DNA from: Ulva prolifera
Taxonomy: Eukaryota > Chlorophyta > Ulvophyceae > Ulvales > Ulvaceae
NCBI GenBank assembly: GCA_023078555.1
Contig: CM041199.1
Coordinates: 11,113,226 to 11,177,225, forward strand
Reading direction: 5' to 3'
Length of the DNA stretch: 64,000 bases
The notes below the pieces were generated by a model, which was not told the origin of the DNA, made no database searches, and worked only from the letters and a program-made list of their open reading frames with translations. Positions 51,501 to 62,900 of the stretch are shown here, one piece after another; position 1 is the first letter of the stretch; every line of letters begins with the position of its first letter. Made by a program: the position numbers and the translations under genes.

Positions 51501-54500
51501 ACATTCCAAGATGTTGGGGGGTATGGGATGTCCATCATTCATTGCGTATTTTGTGCAGACACCATGGAGTGGTGTAATGCAAAGTGCACACTTTCCACCA
51601 ACCCATGTGAACGGACTTGGTTGTAGCCACGCAACCCCCCGCGCATCAAAAGGTACGTCCCCATGAACATTCAAAGATGTTGGGGGTATGGGATGTCCAT
51701 CATCCATTGCGTATTTTCTGCAGACACCATGGAGTGGTGTGGTGCAAAAGTGCACACTTTCCACCAACCCATGTGAATGGACTTGGTTGTAGCCACGCAA
51801 CCCCCCGCGCATGAAAAGGTACGTCGCCATGAACATTCCAAGATGTTGGGGGGTATGGGATGATTATCATTCATTGCATATTTGCTGCTGACTCCCAGGA
51901 GTGGCGTGGGGCAAAAGTGCACACTTTTCACCAACCATGTGAATGGACTTGGCTATAGACAAGCATACCCCCGCGCACCATAGGGAAGTTGCCAGAACAT
52001 CCTTTGATTCTGAAAGATCTAGGACGTCAAGTATGCATTTCACAGTTGTTGCTAACTTCCAGGAGTGGCGTGGAACAAAAGTGCACACTTTCACCAACCA
52101 TGTGAATGGACTTGGTTGTAGCCACGCAACCCCCCGCGCAGCAAAAGGTACGTCGCCATCAACATTCCAAGATGTTGGGGGGTATGGGATGTCCATCATT
52201 CATTGCGTATTTTCTGCAGACACCATGGAGTGGTGTAATGCAAAAGTGCACACTTTCCACCAACCCATGTGAACGGACTTGGTTGCAGCCACGCAACCCC
52301 CCGCCACATCAAACGGTACGATGAACATGACATTCCAAGGATGTTGGGGGTATGGGATTTGGTCCATCATTCATTGCTTATTTTCCCTGCAGACACCATG
52401 CGTGGTGGTGGTGCAAAAGTGCACACTTTCCACCAACCATGTGAATGGACTTGGTTGTAGCCACGCAACCCCCCGCGCATCAAAAGGTACGTCGCCACAT
52501 GAACATTCCAGAGGTTGGGGGTAGGGGATGATTATCATTCATTGCATATGCTGCTGCTGACTCCCAGGAGTGGCGTGGGGCAAAAGTGCACACTTGTTCA
52601 CCAACCATGTGAATGGACTTGGCTATAGACATAGCATACCCCCGCGCACCATAGGAAGTTGCCAGAAACATTCCTTTGATTCTGAAAGATCTAGGACGTC
52701 AAGTATGCTTGCACAGTTTGTTGCTAACTATCCTAGAAGTGGGCGTGGAACAAAAGTGCACACTTTTCACCAACCATGTGAATGGACTTGGTTGTAGCCA
52801 CGCAACCCCCCGCGCAGCAAAAGGTACGTCGCCATCAATATTCCAAGATTTTGGGGGGTATGGGATGTCCATCATTCATTGCGTATTTTCTGCAGACACC
52901 ATGGCGTGGTGTGGTGCAAAAGTGCACATTTTCCACCAACCCATGTGAATGGACTTGGTTGTACCCACGCCACCCCCTGCGCATCAAAAAGTACGTCGCC
53001 ATCACATTCCAAGATGTTGGGGGGTATGGGATGTCCATCATTCATTGCGTATTTTCTGCAGACACCATGGAGTGGTGTGGTGCAAAAGTGCACACTTTCC
53101 ACCAACCCATGTGAATGGACTTGGTTGTAGCCACGCAACCCCCCGCGCATCAAAAGGTACGTCCCCATGAACATTCAAAGATGTTGGGGGGTATGGGATG
53201 TCCATCATCCATTGCGTATTTTCTGCAGACACCATGGAGTGGTGTGGTGCAAAAGTGCACACTTTCCACCAACCATGTGAATGGACTTGGTTGTAGCCAC
53301 GCAACCCCCCCGCGCATGAAAAGGTACGTCGCCATGAACATTCCAAGATGTTGGGGGGTATGGGATGATTATCATTCATTGCATATTTGCTGCTGACTCC
53401 CAGGAGTGGCGTGGGGCAAAAGTGCACACTTTCACCAACCATGTGAATGGACTTGGCTATAGACAAGCATACCCCCGCGCACCATAGGGAAGTTTGCCAG
53501 AAACATCCTTTGATTCTGAAAGATCTAGGACGTCAAGTATGCATTTCACAGTTGTTGCTAACTTCCAGGAGTGGCGTGGAACAAAAGTGCACACTTTTCA
53601 CAACCATGTGAATGGACTTGGTTGTAGCCACGCAACCCCCCGCGCAGCAAAAGGTACGTCGCCATCAACATTCCAAGATTTTGGGGGGTATGGATGTCCA
53701 TCATTCATTGCGTATTTTCTGCAGACACCATGGAGTGGTGTAATGCAAAAGTGCACACTTTCCACCAACCCATGTGAACGGACTTGGTTGCAGCCACGCA
53801 ACCCCCCGCACATCAAAGGTACGATGACATGAACATTCCAAGATGTTGGGGGGTATGGGATGTCCATCATTCATTGCGTAATTTCTGCAGACACCATGGA
53901 GTGGTGTGGTGCAAAAGTGCACACTTTCCACCAACCCATATGAATGGACTTGGTTGTAGCCACCCAACCCCCCGCGCATCAAAAGGTACGTCGACATGAA
54001 CATTCCAAGATGTTGGGGGGTATGGGATGATTATCATCATTGCATATTTGCTGCTGACTCCCAGGAGTGGCGTGGGGCAAAAGTGCACACTTTTCACCAA
54101 CCATGTGAATGGACTTGGTTGTAGCCACGCAACCCCCCGCGCATCAAAAGGTACGTCGCCATGAACATTCCAAGATGTTGGAGGGTATGGGATGATTATC
54201 ATTCATTGCATATTTGCTGCTGACTCCCACGAGTGGCGTGGGGCAAAAGTGCACACTTTTTCACCAACCATGTGAATGGACTTGGTTGTAGCACGCAACC
54301 CCCCGCGCAGCAAAAGGTACGTCGCCATCAACATTCCAAGATGTTGGAGGGTATGGGATGTCCATCATTCATTGCGTATTTTCTGCAGACCCATGGAGTG
54401 GTGTATGCAAAAGTGCACACTTTCCACCAACCCATGTGAATGGACTTGGTTGTAGCCACGCAACCCCCCGCGCATGAAAAGGTACGTCGCCATGAACATT

Positions 54501-55778
54501 CCAAGATGTTGGGGGGTATGGGATGATTATCATTCATTGCATATTTGCTGCTGACTCCCAGGAGTGGCGTGGGGCAAAAGTGCACACTTTTTCCACCCAA
54601 CCATGTGAATGGACTTGGCTATAGACAAGCATACCCCCGCGCACCATAGGGAAGTTGCCAGAAACATCCTTTGATTCTGAAAGATCTAGGACGTCAAGTA
54701 TGCATTGCACAGTTGTTGCTAACTCCCAGGAGTGGGCGTGGAACAAAGTGCACACTTTTACCAACCATGTGAATGGACTTGGTTGTAGCCACGCATACCC
54801 CCCGCGCATCAAAGTACGTCGCCATGAACATTCCAAGATGTTGGAGGGTATGGGATGATTATCATTCATTGCATATTTGCTGCTGACTCCCGGGAGTGGC
54901 GTGGGGCAAAAGTGCACACTTTTCACCAACCTTGTGAATGGACTTGGCTATAGACAAGCATACCCCCGCGCACCATAGGGAAGTTGCCAGAAACATCCTT
55001 TGATTCTGAAAGATCTAGGACGTCAAGTATGCATTGCACAGTTGTTTGCTAACTCCTATGAGTGGCGTGAACAAAAGTGCACACTTTTCACCAACCATGT
55101 GAATGGACTTGGTTGTAGCCACGCAACCCCCCCGCGCAGCAAAAGGTACGTCGCCATCAACATTCCAAGATTTTGGGGGGTATGGTATGTCCATCATTCA
55201 TTGCGTATTTTCTGCAGACACCATGGCGTTGGTTGGTGCAAAAAGTGGCACACTTTCCCACCAACCCATGTGAATGGACTTGGTTGTACCCACGCACCCC
55301 CTGCGCATCAAAAGGTATCGTCGCCAATCAACATTCCAAGATGTTGGGGGGGTATGGGATGTCCATCATCATTGCGTTATTTTCTGCAGACACCATGGAG
55401 TGGTGTGGTGCAAAAGTGCACACTTTCCACCAACCCATGTGAAATGGACTTGGTTGTAGCCACGCAACCCCCCGCGCATCAAAAGGTACGTCCCCATGAA
55501 CATTCAAAGATGTTGGGGGGTATGGGATGTCCATCATCCATTGCGTATTTTCTGCAGACACCATGGAGTGGTGTGGTGCAAAAGTGCACACTTTCCACCA
55601 ACCCATGTGAATGGACTTGGTTGTAGCCACGCAACCCCCCGCGCATGAAAAGGGTACGTCGCCATGAACATTCCAAGATGTTGGGGGGTATGGGATGATT
55701 ATCATTCATTGCATATTTGCTGGGTGACTCCCAGGAGTGGCGTGGGGCAAAAGTGCACACTTTTCACCAACCATGTGA
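51501..55778 (+). repeat. Satellite monomers after the gap, strongly indel-rich
   Basis: Recognisable order includes C at about 51943, 52614, 53446, 54607 and 54938, with A and Bi monomers between them, but almost every monomer has one or more single-base indels. The worst stretch is about 52300-52750. A subtype with GTTGTACCC but normal GGTACGTCG occurs here and in later blocks (52960, 55290, 59455, 61965). HOR borders cannot be fixed reliably. Confidence 0.75.
54886..54897 (+). repeat. Perfect 12-bp palindrome in Bi (CCCGGG variant)
   Basis: ACTCCCGGGAGT replaces ACTCCCAGGAGT. It is also found at 59061-59072, 61568-61579 and 63563-63574, each time in the Bi that precedes a C. It is not seen before the gap. 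Confidence 0.93.
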
Positions 55779-58700
55779 ATGGACTTGGCTATAGACAAGC
55801 ATACCCCCGCGCACCATAGGGAAGTTGCCAGAAACATCCTTTGATTCTGAAAGATCTAGGACGTCAAGTATGCATTTCACAGTTGTTGCTAACTTCCAGG
55901 AGTGGCGTGGAACAAAAGTGCACACTTTTCACCAACCATGTGAATGGACTTGGTTGTAGCCACGCAACCCCCCGCGCAGCAAAAGGTACGTCGCCATCAA
56001 CATTCCAAGATGTTGGGGGGTATGGGATGTCCATCATTCATTGCGTATTTTCTGCAGACACCATGGAGTGGTGTAATGCAAAAGTGCACACTTTCCACCA
56101 ACCCATGTGAACGGACTTGGTTGCAGCCACGCAACCCCCCGCACATCAAAGGTACGATGACATGCACATTCCAAGATGTTGGGGGGTATGGGATGTCCAT
56201 CATTCATTGCGTATTTTCTGCAGACACCATGGAGTGGTGTAATGCAAAAGTGCACACTTTCCACCAACCCATGTGAACGGACTTGGTTGCAGCCACGCAA
56301 CCCCCCGCACATCAAAGGTACGACTACATGAACATTCCAAGATGTTGGGGGGTATGGGATGTCCATCATTCATTGCGTATTTTCTGCAGACACCATGGAG
56401 TGGTGTAATGCAAAAGTGCACACTTTCCACCAACCCATGTGAATGGACTTGGTTGTAGCCACGCAACCCCCCGCGCATCAAAAGGTACGTCGACATGAAC
56501 ATTCAAAGATGTTGGGGGGTATGGGATGTCCATCATTCATTGCGTATTTTCTGCAGACACCATGGCGTGGTGTGGTGCAAAATGCACACTTTCCACCAAC
56601 CCATGTGAATGGACTTGGTTGTAGCCACGCAACCCCCCGCGCATCAAAAGGTACGTCGCCATGAACATTCAAAGATGTTGGGGGGTATGAGATGTCCATC
56701 ATTCATTGCGTATTTTCTGCAGACACCATGGAGTGGTGTGGGTGCAAAAATGCACACTTTCCACCAACCCATGTGAATGGACTTGGTTGTAGCCACGCAA
56801 CCACCCGCGCAGCAAAAGGTACGTTGCCATCAACATTCCAAGATGTTGGGGGGTATGGGATGTCCATCATTCATTGCGTATTTTCTGCAGACACCATGGC
56901 GTGGTGTGGTGCAAAAGTGTACACTTTCCACCAACCCATGTGAATGGACTTGGTTGTAGCCACGCAACCCCCCGCGCATCAAAAGGTACATCGCCATCAA
57001 CATTCCAAGATGTTGGGGGGTATGGGATGTCCATCATTCATTGCGTATTTTCTGCAGACACCATGGAGTGGTGTGGTGCAAAAGTGCACACTTTCCACCA
57101 ACCCATGTGAATGCACTTGGTTGTAGCCACGCAACCCCCCGCGCATCAAAAGGTACGTCGCCATGAACATTCCAAGATGTTGGGGGGTATGGGATGATTA
57201 TCATTCATTGCATATTTGCTGCTGACTCCCAGGAGTGGCGTGGGGGCAAAAGTGCACACTTTTCACCAACCATGTGAATGGACTTGGTTGTAGCCACGCA
57301 ACCCCCCGCGCATCAAAAGGTACGTCGCCATGAACATTCCAAGATGTTGGAGGGTATGGGATGATTATCATTCATTGCATATTTGCTGCTGACTCCCACG
57401 AGTGGCGTGGGGCAAAAGTGCACACTTTTCACCAACCATGTGAATGGACTTGGTTGTAGCCACGCAACCCCCCGCGCAGCAAAAGGTACGTCGCCATCAA
57501 CATTCCAAGATGTTGGAGGGTATGGGATGTCCATCATTCATTGCGTATTTTCTGCAGACACCATGGAGTGGTGTAATGCAAAAGTGCACACTTTCCACCA
57601 ACCCATGTGAATGGACTTGGTTGTAGCCACGCAACCCCCCGCGCATGAAAAGGTACGTCGCCATGAACATTCCAAGATGTTGGGGGGTATGGGATGATTA
57701 TCATTCATTGCATATTTGCTGCTGACTCCCAGGAGTGGCGTGGGGCAAAAGTGCACACTTTTCACCAACCATGTGAATGGACTTGGCTATAGACAAGCAT
57801 ACCCCCGCGCACCATAGGGAAGTTGCCAGAAACATCCTTTGATTCTGAAAGATCTAGGACGTCAAGTATGCATTGCACAGTTGTTGCTAACTCCCAGGAG
57901 TGGCGTGGAACAAAAGTGCACACTTTTCACCAACCATGTGAATGGACTTGCTTGTAGCTACGCAACCCCCCCGCGCAGCAAAAGGTACGTTGCCATCAAC
58001 ATTCCAAGATGTTGGGGGGTATGGGATGTCCATCATTCATTGCGTATTTTCTGCAGACAACCATGGAGTGGTGTGGTGCAAAAGTGTACACTTTCCACCA
58101 ACCCATGTGAATGGACTTGGTTGTAGCCACGCAACCCCCCGCGCATCAAAAGGTACATCGCCATCAACATTCCAAGATGTTGGGGGGTATGGGATGTCCA
58201 TCATTCATTGCGTATTTTCTGCAGACACCATGGAGTGGTGTGGTGCAAAAGTGCACACTTTCCACCAACCCATGTGAATGGACTTGGTTGTAGCCACGCA
58301 ACCCCCCGCGCATCAAAAGGTACGTCGCCATGAACATTCCAAGATATTGGGGGGTATGGGATGTCCATCATTCATTGCGTATTTTCTGCAGACACCATGG
58401 AGTGGTGTGGTGCAAAAATGCACACTTTCCACCAACCCATGTGAATGGACTTGGTTGTAGCCACGCAACCACCCGCGCAGCAAAAGGTACGTTGCCATCA
58501 ACATTCCAAGATGTTGGGGGGGTATGGGATGTCCATCATTCATTGCGTATTTTCTGCAGACACCATGGCGTGGTGTGGTGCAAAAGTGTACACTTTCCAC
58601 CAACCCATGTGAATGGACTTGGTTGTAGCCACGCAACCCCCCGCGCATCAAAAGGTACATCGCCATCAACATCTCAAGATGTTGGGGGGGTATGGGATGT

Positions 58701-59942
58701 CCATCATTCATTGCGTATTTTCTGCAGACACCATGGAGTGGTGTGGTGCAAAAGTGCACACTTTCCACCAACCCATGTGAATGGACTTGGTTGTAGCCAC
58801 GCAACCCCCCGCGCATCAAAAGGTACGTCGCCATGAACATTCCAAGATGTGGGGGGGTATGGGATGATTATCATTCATTGCATATTTGCTGCTGACTCCC
58901 AGGAGTGGCGTGGGGCAAAAGTGCACACTTTTCACCAACCATGTGAATGGACTTGGTTGTAGCCACGCAACCCCCCGCGCATCAAAAGGTACGTCGCCAT
59001 GAACATTCCAAGATGTTGGAGGGTATGGGATGATTATCATTCATTGCATATTTGCTGCTGACTCCCGGGAGTGGCGTGGGGCAAAAGTGCACACTTTTCA
59101 CCAACCTTGTGAATGGACTTGGCTATAGACAAGCATACCCCCGCGCACCATAGGGAAGTTGCCAGAAACATCCTTTGATTCTGAAAGATCTAGGACGTCA
59201 AGTATGCATTGCACAGTTGTTGCTAACTCCTAGGAGTGGCGTGGAACAAAAGTGCACACTTTTCACCAACCATGTGAATGGACTTGGTTGTAGCCACGCA
59301 ACCCCCCGCGCAGCAAAAGGTACGTCGCCATCAACATTCCAAGATTTTGGGGGGTATGGGATGTCCATCATTCATTGCGTATTTTCTGCAGACACCATGG
59401 CGTGGTGTGGTGCAAAAGTGCACATTTTCCACCACCCATGTGAATGGACTTGGTTGTACCCACGCACCCCCTGCGCATCAAAAGGTACGTCGCCATCAAC
59501 ATTCCAAGATGTTGGGGGGTGTGGGATGTCCATCATTCATTGCGTATTTTCTGCAGACACCATGGAGTGGTGTGGTGCAAAAGTGCACACTTTCCACCAA
59601 CCCATGTGAATGGACTTGGTTGTAGCCACGCAACCCCCCGCGCATCAAAAGGTACGTCCCCATGAACATTCAAAGATGTTGGGGGGTATGGGATGTCCAT
59701 CATCCATTGCGTATTTTCTGCAGACACCATGGAGTGGTGTGGTGCAAAAGTGCACACTTTCCACCAACCCATGTGAATGGACTTGGTTGTAGCCACGCAA
59801 CCCCCCGCGCATGAAAAGGTACGTCGCCATGAACATTCCAAGATGTTGGGGGGTATGGGATGATTATCATTCATTGCATATTTGCTGGTGACTCCCAGGA
59901 GTGGCGTGGGGCAAAAGTGCACACTTTTCACCAACCATGTGA
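55779..59942 (+). repeat. HOR block: ~25-mer, 4164 bp
   Basis: The C monomer of the TTTCAC type at 55779 recurs at 59943, 4164 bp later, and the monomers after each (TAATGC-type A, CACATCAAAGG A monomers, GTATGAGATG, CAACCACCCGCG) agree in order. My count gives 25 monomers: C A7 Bi2 A Bi C A5 Bi2 C A3 Bi. A few one-base indels are present. Confidence 0.76.
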
Positions 59943-62900
59943 ATGGACTTGGCTATAGACAAGCATACCCCCGCGCACCATAGGGAAGTTGCCAGAAACA
60001 TCCTTTGATTCTGAAAGATCTAGGACGTCAAGTATGCATTTCACAGTTGTTGCTAACTTCCAGGAGTGGCGTGGAACAAAAGTGCACACTTTTCACCAAC
60101 CATGTGAATGGACTTGGTTGTAGCCACGCAACCCCCCCGCGCAGCAAAAGGTACGTCGCCATCAACATTCCAAGATGTTGGGGGGTATGGGATGTCCATC
60201 ATTCATTGCGTATTTTCTGCAGACACCATGGAGTGGTGTAATGCAAAAGTGCACACTTTCCACCAACCCATGTGAACGGACTTGGTTGCAGCCACGCAAC
60301 CCCCCGCACATCAAAGGTACGATGACATGCACATTCCAAGATGTTGGGGGGTATGGGATGTCCATCATTCATTGCGTATTTTCTGCAGACACCATGGAGT
60401 GGGTGTAATGCAAAAGTGGCACACTTTCCACCAACCCATGTGAACGGACTTGGTTGCAAGCCACGCAACCCCCCGCACATCAAAGGTACGACTACATGAA
60501 CATTCCAAGATGTTGGGGGGTAATGGGATGTCCATCATTCATTGCGTATTTTCTGGCAGACACCATGGAGTGGTGTAATGCAAAAGTGCACACTTTCCAC
60601 CAACCCATGTGAATGGACTTGGTTGTAGCCACGCAACCCCCCGCGCATCAAAAGGTACGTCGACATGAACATTCAAAGATGTTGGGGGGTATGGGATGTC
60701 CATCATTCATTGCGTATTTTCTGCAGACACCATGGCGTGGTGTGGTGCAAAAATGCAAACTTTCCACCAACCCATGTAAATGGACTTGGTTGTAGCCACG
60801 CAACCCCCCCGCGCATCAAAAGGTACGTCGCCATGAACATTCAAAGATGTTGGGGGGTATGAGATGTCCATCATTCATTGCGTATTTTCTGCAGACACCA
60901 TGGAGTGGTGTGGTGCAAAAATGCACACTTTCCACCAACCCATGTGAATGGACTTGGTTGTAGCCACGCAACCACCCGCGCAGCAAAAGGTACGTTGCCA
61001 TCAACATTCCAAGATGTTGGGGGGTATGGGATGTCCATCATTCATTGCGTATTTTCTCTGCAGACACCATGGCGTGGTGTGGTGCAAAAGTGTACACTTT
61101 CCACCAACCCATGTGAATGGACTTGGGTGTAGCCACGCAACCCCCCGCGCATCAAAAGGTACATCGCCATCAACATTCCAAGATGTTGGGGGGTGTGGGA
61201 TGTCCATCATTCATTGCGTATTTTCTGCAGACACCATGGAGTGGTGTGGTGCAAAAGTGCACACTTTCCACCAACCCATGTGAATGGACTTGGTTGTAGC
61301 CACGCAACCCCCCGCGCATCAAAAGGTACGTCGCCATGAACATTCCAAGATGTTGGGGGGGTATGGGATGATTATCATTCATTGCATATTTGCTGCTGAC
61401 TCCCAGGAGTGGCGTGGGGCAAAAGTGCACACTTTTCACCAACCATGTGAATGGACTTGGTTTGTAGCCAACGCAACCCCCCGCGCATCAAAAGGTACGT
61501 CGCCATGAACATTCCAAGATGTTGGAGGGTATGGGGATGATTATCATTCATTGCATATTTGCTGCTGACTCCCGGGAGTGGCGTGGGGCAAAAGTGCACA
61601 CTTTTCACCAACCTTGTGAATGGACTTGGCTATAGACAAGCATACCCCCGCGCACCATAGGGAAGTTGCCAGAAACATCCTTTGATTCTGAAAGATCTAG
61701 GACGTCAAGTATGCATTGCACAGTTGTTGCTAACTCCTAGGAGTGGCGTGGAACAAAAGTGCACACTTTTCACCAACCATGTGAATGGACTTGGTTGTAT
61801 CCACGCAACCCCCCGCACAGCAAAAGGTACGTCGCCATCAACATTCCAAGATTTTGGGGGGGTATGGGATGTCCATCATTCATTGCGTATTTCTGCAGAC
61901 ACCATGGCGTGGTGTGGTGCAAAAGTGCACATTTTCCACCAACCCATGTGAATGGACTTGGTTGTACCCACGCACCCCCTGCGCATCAAAAGGTACGTCG
62001 CCATCAACATTCCAAGATGTTGGGGGGTATGGGATGTCCATCATTCATTGCGTATTTTCTGCAGACCACCATGGAGTGGTGTGGTGCAAAAGTGTCACAC
62101 TTTCCACCAACCCATGTGAATGGACTTGGTTGTAGCCACGCAACCCCCCGCGCATCAAAAGGTACGTCCCCATGAACATTCCAAGATGTTGGGGGGTATG
62201 GGATGTCCATCATCCATTGCGTATTTTCTGCAGACACCATGGAGTGGTGTGGTGCAAAAGTGCACACTTTCCACCAACCCATGTGAATGGACTTGGTTGT
62301 AGCCACGCACCCCCCGCCGCATCAAAAAGGTACGGTCGACATGAACATTCCAAGATGTTGGGGGGTATGGGATGTCCATCATTCATTGCGTATTTTCTGC
62401 AGACACCATGGCGTGGTGTGGTGCAAAAGTGCACACTTTCCACCAACCCATGTGAATGCACTTGGTTGTAGCCACGCAACCCCCCGCGCATCAAAAGGTA
62501 CGTCGCCATGAACATTCAAAGATGTTGGGGGGTATGGGATGTCCATCATTCATTGCGTATTTTCTGCAGACACCATGGCGTGGTGTGGTGCAAAAATGCA
62601 CACTTTCCACCAACCCATGTGAATGGACTTGGTTGTAGCCACGCAACCCCCGCGCATCAAAAGGTACGTCGCCATGAACATTCAAAGATGTTGGGGGGTA
62701 TGAGATGTCCATCATTCATTGCGTATTTTCTGCAGACACCATGAGTGGTGTGGTGCAAAAATGCACACTTTCCACCAACCCATGTGAATGGACTTGGTTG
62801 TAGCCCACGCAACCACCGCGCAGCAAAAGGTACGTTGCCATCAACATTCCAAGATGTTGGGGGTATGGGATGTCCATCATTCATTGCGTATTTTCTGCAG

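Noticed and set aside
51200..51836. Open frames spanning the N run
   Set aside because: Most of their residues are undetermined; the flanks are ordinary satellite.
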